Assembly (NCBI GenBank): GCA_030348875.1
Contig: JAUCEP010000002.1
Coordinates: 1,195,001 to 1,259,000 of the forward strand
DNA: 64,000 bases
Origin: Ureibacillus composti
GTDB taxonomy: Bacteria; Bacillota; Bacilli; Bacillales_A; Planococcaceae
Reading direction: 5' to 3'
Made by a program: the position numbers and the translations under genes. This document shows, piece by piece, positions 1-8,925 of this stretch. Every line of letters begins with the position of its first letter. Positions within the stretch are counted from its first letter, which is position 1. The notes below the pieces were generated by a model. That model saw nothing but the letters and a program-made list of their open reading frames with translations, did no database searches and was not told the origin of the DNA.

Positions 1-1
1 A

Positions 2-127
2 ATCGATGAATCCATTCAATACGAGCCATTAATTACAAGCTTCTTAAAACAAGGTTTTAGAGACAAAGTGACATTAGAAGATACGGTCAATGAATTAATC
101 GCATTATCGAATGGTGGTAGAAAATAA
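2..127 (+). CDS. fliI: Flagellar export ATPase FliI, C-terminal end (partial)
   Basis: Only the last 41 codons lie in the window; the reading frame enters from base 2 and ends with TAA at 125-127. The encoded tail (SFLKQGF, then a TLEDTVNEL-like helix) resembles the C-terminus of FliI, the cytoplasmic ATPase that feeds substrates to the flagellar type III export gate. Identification rests partly on position: the next gene is fliJ, its usual partner, and the two overlap by one base (TAATG), which indicates translational coupling. The catalytic domain is outside the window, so activity cannot be judged. Confidence 0.8.
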   Translation: MDESIQYEPLITSFLKQGFRDKVTLEDTVNELIALSNGGRK

Positions 128-576
128 TGGTTCAGTACACATATCGATTTGAAAAAATACTAACGATTCGAGAACAAGAAAAACAACAAACAGAAATGGC
201 CTATAAAGAATCAGTTCGTACATTTGAAGAATTCGCAAATAGATTATATGAACTATTAAAGAAGAAGGAAGACCTTATTACCTATCAAAATGATCGTTTA
301 GCATCTGGTTCGACAGTAGATGAAATTCATCATTATGCAAAATTTATAGACAGCCTTGAGCATTCAATAACAGATATGCAACAAAAGGTGATGCAAGCTC
401 GCGCAAAAATGAATTGGCATGAACAAAAATTAGTAGAAAAAAACTTGGAAGTACGTAAGTTTGAGAAAATGCGTGAAAAAGACTTTCAAGCATTTAAGGT
501 AGAACAAGATCGTTTAGAAATGGTGCAATTAGACGAGTTATCTTCCCTTATGTACAGTAAGAAAGAATTCAGGTGA
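127..576 (+). CDS. fliJ: Flagellar export chaperone FliJ
   Basis: 149 residues, the usual FliJ length, almost entirely charged coiled coil (rich in E, K, Q with heptad-like spacing) and without membrane segments or Cys. FliJ is the central stalk-like protein of the FliI ATPase ring and a general chaperone for rod and hook export substrates. The N-terminus (YRFEKILTIREQEKQQ) is typical of the family. It is coupled to fliI by a TAATG overlap and followed four bases later by ylxF, exactly as in the B. subtilis fla/che operon. Coiled-coil proteins are easy to misname by similarity, so context carries much of the weight. Confidence 0.88.
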   Translation: MVQYTYRFEKILTIREQEKQQTEMAYKESVRTFEEFANRLYELLKKKEDLITYQNDRLASGSTVDEIHHYAKFIDSLEHSITDMQQKVMQARAKMNWHEQKLVEKNLEVRKFEKMREKDFQAFKVEQDRLEMVQLDELSSLMYSKKEFR

Positions 577-580
577 TTGA

Positions 581-1174
581 ATGGCAAACCGTATAAATAA
601 TAATCAACAAAAGTTCGAGCACATCGAAGAAGAAAAATCACCAGGGGTATTTCAGAAGTTCTTCTTTTGGGTCCTTATTCCTCTTTTATTTGTCATTGCA
701 ATTCTGTTAGTTGTTGCTCAATTTACAGGAACGAATGTTTTTGAAAAGGCGATGAATGTCACAAATACCATTTCGTCTAAAGAAAAAACATCGGAAGAAA
801 ACGCTAATCAAAGTCAAAAAATTGTTAATCTTCAAGCAGAAATTAAAGAAAAAGAAGCAGAAATCGATAAATTGCAAGTAGAAATGGAAGATTTAAAGGC
901 AAAAAATCATGACGCAGAAGTTGAAAAAGAACAACTGCAATTCCGGATTGATGAATTACAAAGGTCAAACCAAAATTCTCAAAAAGAATTCGATGAAATC
1001 TTATCGACCTACGAAGAAATGTCAGCTAAAAGTGTTGCGCCAATTATCACTGAGTTAAGTGACGACCAAGCAGTTCGTATTTTATCTAATTTAAAGCCGG
1101 ATAAGTTAGCAGAAGTCTTCTCCAAAATGAATCCAGCTGATGCAGCTCGATACACTGAGCTTTTATCAAATTAA
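581..1174 (+). CDS. ylxF: YlxF/MotE-like membrane coiled-coil protein
   Basis: 197 residues: a short charged N-terminus, one transmembrane helix at about residues 27-49, a long extracytoplasmic coiled coil (about 70-145, dominated by E/K/Q), and a C-terminal helical domain (about 148-197) with the DDQAVRILSNLKPDKLAEVFSKM-type pattern seen in the MgtE N-terminal domain. That domain arrangement is shared by B. subtilis YlxF and by MotE, which assists the motility motor in rhizobia. It lies between fliJ and fliK, its standard place. The exact role in Bacillales is not established; a structural or chaperone role at the basal body is inference. Confidence 0.82.
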   Translation: MANRINNNQQKFEHIEEEKSPGVFQKFFFWVLIPLLFVIAILLVVAQFTGTNVFEKAMNVTNTISSKEKTSEENANQSQKIVNLQAEIKEKEAEIDKLQVEMEDLKAKNHDAEVEKEQLQFRIDELQRSNQNSQKEFDEILSTYEEMSAKSVAPIITELSDDQAVRILSNLKPDKLAEVFSKMNPADAARYTELLSN

Positions 1175-1205
1175 ACCATGTCATATGTGAGAAATGAGGT
1201 GAATC

Positions 1206-2483
1206 ATGAATATCGGAATAATGCAATTGTCGAACGTAAGTATGCCAGCAAAAGTGAATTCAATTATGTCAACAAAAACTCAAGCCATGACTAAAAAGAC
1301 AGAAGGATTTGAAGATGTATTTAATAAGTTAGTAGCTTCAAAGGAAACGACCCATTCAACTGAAACCACGAGCAACTCTCCAGAAGAGGTAGATGTAGAG
1401 CAATTAGGAGAAGTGTTAGAGACAGATTCAATGGAAGAATTGTTGGATCTACTTGGAATCTCACATGATGATGGGTTACTCATGATTCAGGCAGGTGAAG
1501 AAGGACAAGCAGTTGCAGTAGATGAAATGATGAATATGGACGACTTACTAGCAGTGTTCAACATGAATCCTCAGCAATTGATGGGAACACTTCAGCAATT
1601 CATAGGCAGTGAGCAACAACCTGTTGTAACAGATATTTGGTCGTTGATTGGCTTAGTGAACGAACAAGCACCCAAAGTCATTAGTCAACTAACTGCTGCA
1701 CTTCAAGGTGAGCACAATGTAACTCCAAAGGAAGCAAAACAATTTCTAGAATTTTTAAAGTTAGCACAAGTAGTTGGAAAGAATACAGATTTACTTGGTG
1801 ATCAACCGCTTCAGTTAGCTCAGTTAAAAGATTTGTTCCAAAACTTGGTTTCTGAAGTTCAAACAACACAATCAACTCAAACAGTACAAACTGCTGGAAA
1901 AGTGGCAATTCAAGGATTCCAACAAGTTGTACAACAAGTCGTAAAACAAACGGAAACTCAGGCGGATACGGTAAACGATTCAGTTAACCAATCAACGACG
2001 ACAACAACAGCTACAACTAAAACAATCACGATTACTTTACCAACTACTGAAAAATCAGTTGCGTCAGAATCTCTAGTAAAAGAAATACAAAGTCTGTTGA
2101 ATCGAAGTCAGATTGCTAAATCACAAGGAACAATGAAGCTATTACTTAAGTTGAACCCTGAAAATCTAGGCTCCATTCGAATTGAATTATTACAAAAAGA
2201 CGGTGTATTATCGGCTCGTTTACTTGCTTCCACTTCAACAGGTAAAGAGTTATTAGATAGTCAACTAAATCAATTGAAATCCGCTTTTGCGCAAGCCAAT
2301 ATTCAAATGGATCGAATTGATATCGCACAAAGTCTACAACAGACAGACCATAATTTCCGTGACCAAAATATGTTTGGTAACTTATTTAAGCAACAACAAG
2401 AACAAGAAGAAACAGAGCCAAAAGAAAAAGATGATGAAGAAGCAATTTCATTTAGTGAATTTCTAAAAAATGAGGAAGTGTAA
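1206..2483 (+). CDS. fliK: Flagellar hook-length control protein FliK
   Basis: 425 residues. The N-terminal two thirds is low-complexity, rich in Q, T, V and N, as expected for the secreted ruler part. A conserved C-terminal globular domain (about 305-385) carries the [16 protein letters not shown] signature of the FliK/Flg_hook family, and the tail is acidic. FliK is exported during hook assembly, measures hook length and switches the export gate by contacting the FlhB C-domain encoded further downstream. The start ATG follows a GAGGTG Shine-Dalgarno motif. The short downstream gap to flgD is the standard arrangement. The N-terminal part varies widely between species and gives little information. 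Confidence 0.9.
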   Translation: MNIGIMQLSNVSMPAKVNSIMSTKTQAMTKKTEGFEDVFNKLVASKETTHSTETTSNSPEEVDVEQLGEVLETDSMEELLDLLGISHDDGLLMIQAGEEGQAVAVDEMMNMDDLLAVFNMNPQQLMGTLQQFIGSEQQPVVTDIWSLIGLVNEQAPKVISQLTAALQGEHNVTPKEAKQFLEFLKLAQVVGKNTDLLGDQPLQLAQLKDLFQNLVSEVQTTQSTQTVQTAGKVAIQGFQQVVQQVVKQTETQADTVNDSVNQSTTTTTATTKTITITLPTTEKSVASESLVKEIQSLLNRSQIAKSQGTMKLLLKLNPENLGSIRIELLQKDGVLSARLLASTSTGKELLDSQLNQLKSAFAQANIQMDRIDIAQSLQQTDHNFRDQNMFGNLFKQQQEQEETEPKEKDDEEAISFSEFLKNEEV

Positions 2484-2485
2484 CA

Positions 2486-3130
2486 ATGGCTAATACGAAT
2501 GGGATTTCAACTGATTATTATTTATCAAGTTATCAGGCACCACAGCGTCAAACAGGTAGCAGTGCGTTGGGGAAAGATGCTTTCTTGCAAATCTTAATCA
2601 CACAATTACAAAATCAAGATCCCACACAACCAATGGATGACAAACAATTTATTTCGCAGATGGCTCAATTCTCTTCTTTAGAGCAAATGCAAAATGTCGC
2701 TTCTGGTATAAAGGACTTACTCGAATCTCAGCAACAATCTCAGCTAATGAACTATACATCATTTATTGGTAAAGAAGTAAAGTGGCTTGAAATGACGGAA
2801 GATAAGGAAGGCAACTCAACTGTTAATGAAGGAACTGGTGTTATTAATGAGTTGAAGTTTGTTGATGGTCAACCTGTTTTCATACTAGAAGATGGAAAGG
2901 AAATTACACCAGGTAATATTTCTTCAATATTAAATAAATCATCTTCTACTATTTCTGAAAATCCACTTGTGACAGCAAGTAATTTAATTGGTAAGACGAT
3001 TCAGTACGACAACAATGGTGAAATGTTACAAGCGATAATTGAATCTGTTTCTACTAACAATACAGTGATTGAATACATATTAAATAATGGTTCACGAATG
3101 ACGAAGGATCAATTCGAATTAGTAAAATAA
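2486..3130 (+). CDS. flgD: Flagellar hook cap/assembly protein FlgD
   Basis: 214 residues. The N-terminal export and assembly segment holds the diagnostic block [20 protein letters not shown] (about 30-49) followed by [14 protein letters not shown]. The C-terminal half is beta-rich, consistent with the cap domain. FlgD caps the growing hook and directs polymerisation of FlgE, whose gene is next. It starts two bases after the fliK stop. The C-terminal part is shorter than in enterobacteria but normal for Bacillales. The short gap to flgE contains a partial copy of flgE coding sequence (see findings). Confidence 0.93.
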   Translation: MANTNGISTDYYLSSYQAPQRQTGSSALGKDAFLQILITQLQNQDPTQPMDDKQFISQMAQFSSLEQMQNVASGIKDLLESQQQSQLMNYTSFIGKEVKWLEMTEDKEGNSTVNEGTGVINELKFVDGQPVFILEDGKEITPGNISSILNKSSSTISENPLVTASNLIGKTIQYDNNGEMLQAIIESVSTNNTVIEYILNNGSRMTKDQFELVK

Positions 3131-3191
3131 CTTCCAAACAATTAGATGCAGCATTAAAAAAATATGAAAATCGAAGGGAGAACGATGACAT

Positions 3192-3995
3192 ATGTTACGT
3201 TCAATGTACTCAGGTATTTCTGGTTTAAAAAACTTCCAAACAAAATTAGATGTAATCGGGAACAACATCTCAAATGTGAATACATATGGGTTCAAAAAAG
3301 GTCGCGTAGTATTTAAAGATTTAATTTCCCAAACAACTGCAGGAGCAACTGGGCCATCTGCAACTCGTGGTGGTGTAAATCCAAAACAAGTAGGTCTAGG
3401 GTCACAAATCGCTGCAATTGATACAGTTGCAACAGCGGGTTCTTTACAAACGACTGGGCGAGTACTAGATTTAGCCGTTTCAGGTGATGGTTATTTCCGA
3501 GTGGCTCCAGGAAATTCACTATCCAATATCTCTTATACAAGAGCTGGTAATTTCTATATCGATGCAGAAGGTGATTTAGTAACTGCTGATGGAATGTACT
3601 TGCTAAGTACAAGTGGAGGGAAGATTAATGTACCTACAACTTCTCAAAGTATGTCAATTGGTCAAGATGGAAGTGTAAATATCGTTTCAGAAAATGGTAG
3701 TTTAAGTTCATCTCAAAAAATCAGTTTAGCGAAATTCCCTAATAGTGAAGGTTTAGAAAAAGTAGGTTCGAATTATTTCAAGGAGTCACCTGCATCAGGT
3801 GAACCAAATAATAATGTTATACCACAAGCAGCAGGTAAAGGTTCGATCCAATCTGGATTCTTAGAAATGTCTAACGTAGACCTTTCGGAAGAATTTACTG
3901 AAATGATCGTTGCGCAACGTGGTTTCCAAGCAAACTCTCGTATTATTACAACATCCGATGAAATTCTTCAAGAGCTTGTTAATTTGAAACGATAA
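3192..3995 (+). CDS. flgE: Flagellar hook protein FlgE (FlgG-like)
   Basis: 267 residues, close to B. subtilis FlgE/FlgG-type hook protein. The N-terminal rod/hook signature (SGISGLKNFQTKLDVIGNNI, residues 7-26, then SNVNTYGFKKGR) and the C-terminal helix (VDLSEEFTEMIVAQRGFQAN, then SRIITTSDEILQELVNLK) form the paired coiled-coil D0 domain of axial proteins. It polymerises outside the cell under the FlgD cap. Length and family cannot separate hook from distal-rod FlgG with certainty; the position after fliK and flgD argues for the hook. The start follows a GGGAG motif at a slightly long spacing. Confidence 0.9.
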   Translation: MLRSMYSGISGLKNFQTKLDVIGNNISNVNTYGFKKGRVVFKDLISQTTAGATGPSATRGGVNPKQVGLGSQIAAIDTVATAGSLQTTGRVLDLAVSGDGYFRVAPGNSLSNISYTRAGNFYIDAEGDLVTADGMYLLSTSGGKINVPTTSQSMSIGQDGSVNIVSENGSLSSSQKISLAKFPNSEGLEKVGSNYFKESPASGEPNNNVIPQAAGKGSIQSGFLEMSNVDLSEEFTEMIVAQRGFQANSRIITTSDEILQELVNLKR

Positions 3996-4024
3996 TTGAA
4001 TGATTAGAAGATAGATAAATTTTG

Positions 4025-4158
4025 AAGTTTGAACAGTGTCTAGCTTCGCGCGTTAGCAGCTTGAGACGCTTCACTAAAACTGTCGAGGGCAAAAAGCGCC
4101 CTCACCAGTTTTAGCTCCAGCGCTTGTCGTTGCTGAACGAACGCGCTCAGCTTTTCTT
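4025..4158 (+). repeat. Palindromic intergenic element, family A (copy 1)
   Basis: The element starts with AAGTTTGAACAGTGTCTAGC and ends with CGCTCAGCTTTTCTT. It contains a strong hairpin in which AAAACTG and GAGGGC pair with GCCCTC and CAGTTTT around AAAAAGC. The outer parts GCGCGTTAGC and GAACGCGC are also complementary. Related copies, with the same GTCTAGCT and AAAAAGCG blocks, lie at 11095-11467, and in inverse orientation at 26629-26750 and 54551-54671. It separates flgE from swrD and is more GC-rich than its surroundings. Mobility or function is unknown. Confidence 0.75.
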
Positions 4159-4160
4159 GA

Positions 4161-4197
4161 AAGGAGGGTCGGGCCGGCTCTTACGGATTCTCGGCCC
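4161..4197 (+). promoter_or_regulatory. Distant Shine-Dalgarno with start-proximal hairpin for swrD
   Basis: A strong ribosome-binding motif AAGGAGGG (4161-4168) lies 36 bases before the swrD ATG at 4205, too far for direct use. In between, GGGCCG (4171-4176) can pair perfectly with CGGCCC (4192-4197). If this hairpin forms, the effective spacing falls to about nine bases. This is a reading of the sequence; no experiment is known to me. Confidence 0.5.
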
Positions 4198-4204
4198 TAT
4201 TTCA

Positions 4205-4426
4205 ATGATTGAACTTACACGGTTAAATGGGAAACCTTTTTCATTAAACGCACTATACATAGAAACAGTTGAGGCATTTCCTGATACGACCATTACGCTG
4301 ACGACTGGGCGTAAATTTATTGTATTAGAATCTGAAGAAGAAGTGCGAAAAAGAGTGATGAGTTTCTACAGAACGATTCAGGTTTTATCGAACCCGCACT
4401 TAAGAGGTGATCTAGATGAAAAATAA
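4205..4426 (+). CDS. swrD: SwrD/FlbD-family flagellar protein
   Basis: 73 residues from the ATG at 4205: MIELTRLNGKPFSLNALYIE, then VEAFPDTTITLTTGRKFIVLES. This is the FlbD/SwrD family, small cytoplasmic proteins next to fliL; in B. subtilis SwrD raises motor torque and is needed for swarming. The open frame runs upstream to 4124 through repeat element A, but those extra 27 residues are not family-like and are rejected. The 3' end overlaps fliL by eleven bases. The odd translation signal is described separately. Confidence 0.88.
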   Translation: MIELTRLNGKPFSLNALYIETVEAFPDTTITLTTGRKFIVLESEEEVRKRVMSFYRTIQVLSNPHLRGDLDEK

Positions 4427-4844
4427 TAAATTGCTAACAATAATGCTCATAATACTAGTAACAATCCTGTTAATTGGGATTGTAATTTTTGTCCTTTTAA
4501 CACAATTCAATAAACAATCTACAGCAAATGAACCAACCATAGATCAAATAGTTGAAGCTTCGGTTGATGTTCCTGAGATTATGACTAATTTAGCAGATGA
4601 TAGCTATGTAAAACTGACATTAAAAATTCAGACAACAAGTAAAAAAGCTGCTGAGGAATTAGAAAAGCGTAATTTCCAAGTCAATCATATTGTCATCGGT
4701 GAACTTTCAGAAATGACAGAGGAAGACTTAGCTGGTAAGGAAGGTAAAACATTATTTGAGTCTACAATAAAAGCTCAGCTAAATGAATTGATGCAAGAGG
4801 GCGAAGTTGAACAAATCTACATTACCTCCTACGTCATTCAGTAA
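4416..4844 (+). CDS. fliL: Flagellar basal-body protein FliL
   Basis: 142 residues with one N-terminal transmembrane helix (about residues 7-31) and an extracytoplasmic domain containing the MTNLADDSYVKLTLKIQ segment typical of FliL. FliL surrounds the stator units and supports motor torque. It overlaps the end of swrD and is followed by fliM after a 44-base gap, the standard order. The end of the protein (EVEQIYITSYVIQ) matches the family's short conserved C-terminus. Confidence 0.9.
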   Translation: MKNNKLLTIMLIILVTILLIGIVIFVLLTQFNKQSTANEPTIDQIVEASVDVPEIMTNLADDSYVKLTLKIQTTSKKAAEELEKRNFQVNHIVIGELSEMTEEDLAGKEGKTLFESTIKAQLNELMQEGEVEQIYITSYVIQ

Positions 4845-4888
4845 CAGTCGGAACAACAATGTGTAACACGTGAAATGGAGGTGGGCAA

Positions 4889-5884
4889 ATGGCAGGAGAT
4901 GTATTATCCCAATCCGAGATTGATGCGCTTCTATCTGCAATTTCCACTGGTGAAATGTCAGCGGATGAAATCAAGAAAGAAGAAGAAACTAAAAAGATTA
5001 AAAACTATGACTTTAAACGTGCGCTTCGTTTCTCAAAAGATCAAATTCGAAGTTTGACTCGAATACATGAGAATTTTGCCAGACTACTAACAACATTTTT
5101 CTCAGCTCAATTGAGAACCTATGTTCAAATAACGGTTGTCTCTGTGGACCAAATCCCGTTTGAAGAATTTGTACGTTCAATTCCCAAAATGACATTAATT
5201 AATATATTTGAAGTGCCACCTCTAGATGGTAATATCTTAATGGAGATTAATCCTAACATCGCGTACTCCATGCTGGACCGTTTAATGGGGGGGAAAGGCT
5301 CGAGCTATAGCAACGTGGATAACTTAACTGAAATTGAACAAAAAATAATGACCAATTTATTTGAGCGTTCATTCGATAACTTACGAGAAGCTTGGCAAAA
5401 TGTTGCTGAAATTGACCCGATGCTCGTCGAACTTGAAGTGAATCCACAGTTCTTACAAATGATTTCACCAAATGAAACGGTTGTAGTGATTTCATTAAAT
5501 ACGATCATTGGTGAAAATACAGGGATGATCAATATTTGTATCCCACATGTTGTACTCGAACCAATCATTCGCAATTTGTCTGTTCAATATTGGATGCAGT
5601 CCAATACGAAAGAAGCTACTCCAGAACAAACGAAAATGCTTGAAAATCGCGTTAAACAGGCTCAGATTGATCTTGTTGCCGAATTAGGTACATCGGACAT
5701 TACCATTGAAGATTTTCTTTACATGAACATTGGTGATGTCATTCAATTAGATCAAAATATTAATGACCCACTAACTTTAAAAGTGGGGAATATACCGAAG
5801 TTTACGGTTCAACCAGGTAAATTAAATAAAAAAATGGCAATTCAGATTATCGAACCTGTGAAAGGAGGAGACGAAGATGAGTGA
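4889..5884 (+). CDS. fliM: Flagellar motor switch protein FliM
   Basis: 331 residues. The N-terminal LSQSEIDALLSAI (about 5-17) is the CheY-P docking peptide. A CheC-like middle domain follows (about 45-235), and a C-terminal SpoA/FliN-like domain (about 255-325) with TIEDFLYMNIGDVIQLDQ. FliM forms the C-ring with FliG and FliY and sets rotation direction. It starts at the ATG after GGAGGTGGGC and overlaps fliY by eight bases, indicating coupled synthesis of the two switch proteins. Confidence 0.96.
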   Translation: MAGDVLSQSEIDALLSAISTGEMSADEIKKEEETKKIKNYDFKRALRFSKDQIRSLTRIHENFARLLTTFFSAQLRTYVQITVVSVDQIPFEEFVRSIPKMTLINIFEVPPLDGNILMEINPNIAYSMLDRLMGGKGSSYSNVDNLTEIEQKIMTNLFERSFDNLREAWQNVAEIDPMLVELEVNPQFLQMISPNETVVVISLNTIIGENTGMINICIPHVVLEPIIRNLSVQYWMQSNTKEATPEQTKMLENRVKQAQIDLVAELGTSDITIEDFLYMNIGDVIQLDQNINDPLTLKVGNIPKFTVQPGKLNKKMAIQIIEPVKGGDEDE

Positions 5885-7199
5885 TGGTATGCTCTCCCAA
5901 GAAGAAATTGAAGCTCTATTAAGAGGCGAAACTTTAGAAGATCGTATTAATGAGTTAGATCAATCAACAAATGAAGTAACAATTAATATTGATGATTATT
6001 TAAATTTGATGGAACAATCCGCGTTAGGTGAAATTGGAAATATTTCATTTGGAAGTTCTGCTACCGCCCTTTCGACTTTATTAAACCAAAAAGTAGAGAT
6101 CACAACACCTGTCGTTTCAATGATTAACCGCAATAAATTAGAAGAGGAATTTCCACATCCATATGTTGCTATAAAAGTCGAATATACAGCAGGGATTAAC
6201 GGTATGAACCTGTTAGTCATTAAACAATCGGATGCTTCTATTATTGCAGATATTATGTTAGGTGGAGATGGCTTACATCCAAATATGGATTTAGGCGAGA
6301 TTCAATTAAGCGCGGTACAAGAAGCCATGAATCAAATGATGGGTTCAGCTGCCACATCTATGTCAACGGTCTTTAATAAAAAGGTAGATATTTCACCACC
6401 ATCCATTGACTTACTTAATATTTTACAAGATAAAGGCCGTGACTACATACCTGATGAAGATTTATTAATCAAAGTATCTTTTAGATTGAAAATTGGTGAA
6501 TTAATTGATTCAAATATTATGCAATTACTGCCGTTAAAGTTTGCGCATGGTATTGCTAAAACACTTCTTGGCGAGGAAGAAGTAACAAATGTGGAACAAC
6601 CAATGCAAAACGTTGTACCAGAAGTAGTACCACAAACTTCACAAGTACAACAACCCGTTTACGAGCCGTCTATTGAGCAATCGAGTTACGCAAATCCTAT
6701 GGCGCAACAACCATTGACGCCACAAGCACCGCCAATGGTTCAACAACAAATGGTTCAACAACCGATGTATCAGCAGCCGCCAACATACCAACAACAAGCG
6801 GCGACGACATATCAAGAACCACCTGTACATGCGATGCCTTATTATCAAGCACCGCCACAACAAATACAACAGCCGCCAGTAAATGTACAACAAGCGCAAT
6901 TTACATCATTTGAGCAAGCGAACATTACACCTGCTGAAGCCCGAAATCTGAATATGTTATTAGATATTCCGTTACAAGTAACAGTAGAGCTCGGAAGAAC
7001 AAAACATTCGGTAAAAGATATACTACAATTAGCTTCTGGTTCAATTATTGAATTAGACAAACTTGCTGGTGAACCGGTTGACATTTTAGTTAATAGCCGT
7101 CTAATCGCTAAAGGGGAAGTTGTGGTTATTGAAGAAAACTTCGGAGTTCGTATTACGGACATCATCAGTCAAGCTGAACGCTTAAATAATTTGAAATAA
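5877..7199 (+). CDS. fliY: Motor switch phosphatase FliY (FliN-type)
   Basis: 440 residues with three parts. An N-terminal MLSQEEIEALLRG peptide for CheY-P comes first. A CheC-type phosphatase domain follows with two E-x2-N active-site helices (GEIGNISFGSS near 53 and VQEAMNQMMGS near 147). Then come a Q/P/Y-rich linker (about 245-345) and a C-terminal FliN domain (about 350-440). FliY removes phosphate from CheY-P at the switch and supplies the FliN part of the C-ring. Both phosphatase helices look intact. The linker is longer and more glutamine-rich than in B. subtilis, which accounts for the larger size. Confidence 0.95.
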   Translation: MSDGMLSQEEIEALLRGETLEDRINELDQSTNEVTINIDDYLNLMEQSALGEIGNISFGSSATALSTLLNQKVEITTPVVSMINRNKLEEEFPHPYVAIKVEYTAGINGMNLLVIKQSDASIIADIMLGGDGLHPNMDLGEIQLSAVQEAMNQMMGSAATSMSTVFNKKVDISPPSIDLLNILQDKGRDYIPDEDLLIKVSFRLKIGELIDSNIMQLLPLKFAHGIAKTLLGEEEVTNVEQPMQNVVPEVVPQTSQVQQPVYEPSIEQSSYANPMAQQPLTPQAPPMVQQQMVQQPMYQQPPTYQQQAATTYQEPPVHAMPYYQAPPQQIQQPPVNVQQAQFTSFEQANITPAEARNLNMLLDIPLQVTVELGRTKHSVKDILQLASGSIIELDKLAGEPVDILVNSRLIAKGEVVVIEENFGVRITDIISQAERLNNLK

Positions 7200-7218
7200 T
7201 CTATTGGGGGAATACACA

Positions 7219-7581
7219 ATGTCAAAAAGAATTTTAATCGTGGACGACGCTGCATTTATGAGAATGATGATTAAAGACATCTTAACGAAAAATGGTTACG
7301 AGGTAGTAGGTGAAGCTGCTGATGGCCAACAAGCAGTAGAAAAATATGCGGAATTAAACCCGGATTTAGTCACAATGGATATTACGATGCCAGAGATGGA
7401 TGGAATTGCAGCTTTAAAAGCAATCAAATCAACTAATCCTAACGCAGTTGTTATTATGTGTTCTGCAATGGGGCAACAAGCAATGGTAATCGATGCAATC
7501 CAAGCTGGTGCAAAGGATTTTATTGTAAAACCATTCCAAGCGGATCGTGTAATTGAAGCCATCCAAAAAGCATTGGGTTGA
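7219..7581 (+). CDS. cheY: Chemotaxis response regulator CheY
   Basis: 120 residues from the ATG at 7219, which follows GGGGGAA; the longer frame from a TTG at 7204 is rejected because family members start with SKRILIVDD. Acidic residues D9 and D10, phosphoacceptor D54 (TMDITMPEMDG), S82 and K104 (VKPFQ) form a complete receiver site. CheY-P binds FliM and FliY at the switch; CheA phosphorylates it, and CheC and FliY dephosphorylate it, all encoded in this operon. Confidence 0.97.
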   Translation: MSKRILIVDDAAFMRMMIKDILTKNGYEVVGEAADGQQAVEKYAELNPDLVTMDITMPEMDGIAALKAIKSTNPNAVVIMCSAMGQQAMVIDAIQAGAKDFIVKPFQADRVIEAIQKALG

Positions 7582-7585
7582 TGAG

Positions 7586-8248
7586 ATGCAGGGGATTCAT
7601 TTAAATAAGAAAGCGATTGTTTTTGTATTACTTATTATGATGGCTCTAACATTGCCAACACAACTAGTATCTGCTTCACAAAGTAATCAAATGATCAGTG
7701 ATGAATACCTTCAAAATCCAGACACAAACACAGATGAATCCCCAGACTCAAAAGAGGTTGACAACCAAAATGTTGGCCTCGGACCTGGGGATTACATCAA
7801 GATGTTGTTATCTTTACTGTTTGTACTTGGTTTATTGGTTTTCGTATTAAAGTTCTTGAATAAAAAAAGCTCGAACTACCAGCAAAATAATGTCGTGAAA
7901 AATATTGGCGGGATTTCAGTTGGTTCACAAAAATCTGTTCAACTCCTTCATATTGGTAATTCTCTTTATATTGTTGGAGTTGGTGAAGATGTGCAGCTAC
8001 TCAAAGAAATTCAGGACCCTGAAGAAATCGAACAGCTTATCAAAATTTATCAAGACAAGCAGCAAACAATCGTTTCTGCATCGCCTTACATTACTGAATT
8101 ATTCAAAAAGCTTAAAAAGAAGCCAAGTGTTGAAGAAACTGAGTCACAATCTGATTTTGGAGCAATCTTAAAAAATCGTTTATCTGAAATAAATAAAGAG
8201 CGACACGAGGGATTGGAAAAATGGAAGGAAAAGGAGCACGATAAATAA
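7586..8248 (+). CDS. fliO: Flagellar biosynthetic protein FliO (FliZ)
   Basis: 220 residues from the ATG at 7586. A cleavable-looking signal peptide (about 1-28, ending in VSASQ) precedes a short acidic extracellular segment. A transmembrane helix follows (about 67-88, YIKMLLSLLFVLGLLVFVLKFL-like), then a cytoplasmic tail with the GGISVGSQKSVQLLHIGNSL core of FliO/FliZ. FliO helps assemble FliP in the export gate. It overlaps fliP by one base. The start is the weak point: the frame extends to 7553 within cheY and the Shine-Dalgarno before 7586 is poor, so coupling to cheY termination is likely. Confidence 0.85.
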   Translation: MQGIHLNKKAIVFVLLIMMALTLPTQLVSASQSNQMISDEYLQNPDTNTDESPDSKEVDNQNVGLGPGDYIKMLLSLLFVLGLLVFVLKFLNKKSSNYQQNNVVKNIGGISVGSQKSVQLLHIGNSLYIVGVGEDVQLLKEIQDPEEIEQLIKIYQDKQQTIVSASPYITELFKKLKKKPSVEETESQSDFGAILKNRLSEINKERHEGLEKWKEKEHDK

Positions 8249-8913
8249 TGCAAGACTTTATCTCATTCTTTTCTGACAGTGATCCAACGAACGTCTCTAC
8301 TTCTGTTAAATTACTTTTAGTATTAACAGTATTGTCATTAGCACCAAGTATTCTAATATTAATGACCTCGTTTACGCGAATTGTCATTGTATTATCGTTT
8401 ACACGAACTGCACTGGCTACAAACCAGATGCCACCGAACCAAGTGATTATTGGGTTAGCTTTGTTTTTATCGTTTTTCGTTATGGCACCTACATTTAATG
8501 AGGTAAATGAAGAAGCTCTACAACCGTTATTTGCAGAGGAAATCGACCTTGATGAGGCATATAACAGAGCAACGATCCCATTTAAAGAGTTCATGGCAAG
8601 TCATACGAGACAAAAAGATTTAGAGCTGTTTCTAAGTTACAACCAGGCTGAGCGTCCTGATACTGTAGAAGAGATCCCATTAACGATGCTCGTCCCGGCT
8701 TTTGCATTAAGTGAAATAAAGACAGCATTCCAAATGGGTTTTATGATTTTTATTCCATTTTTAGTAATTGATATGGTAGTAGCAAGTGTCCTGATGTCGA
8801 TGGGGATGATGATGTTACCGCCTGTTATGATTTCATTACCATTTAAAATACTATTATTCGTCCTTGTTGATGGTTGGTATTTAGTAATTAAATCTTTACT
8901 TCAAAGTTTTTAG
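8248..8913 (+). CDS. fliP: Export gate protein FliP
   Basis: 221 residues, strongly hydrophobic. Conserved LAPSILILMTSFTRIVIVLS near residues 31-50, ALATNQMPPNQVIIGLALFL, and the C-terminal MGFMIFIPFLVIDMVVASVL block identify FliP. FliP with FliQ and FliR forms the helical core of the flagellar type III export gate. It is coupled to fliO by TAATG. Length and all conserved blocks are normal. Confidence 0.97.
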   Translation: MQDFISFFSDSDPTNVSTSVKLLLVLTVLSLAPSILILMTSFTRIVIVLSFTRTALATNQMPPNQVIIGLALFLSFFVMAPTFNEVNEEALQPLFAEEIDLDEAYNRATIPFKEFMASHTRQKDLELFLSYNQAERPDTVEEIPLTMLVPAFALSEIKTAFQMGFMIFIPFLVIDMVVASVLMSMGMMMLPPVMISLPFKILLFVLVDGWYLVIKSLLQSF

Positions 8914-8925
8914 GGGTTGATACAA

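Noticed and set aside
4124-4204. N-terminal extension of SwrD
   Set aside because: The 27 codons come from repeat element A and its flank; the FlbD family begins at the ATG at 4205.
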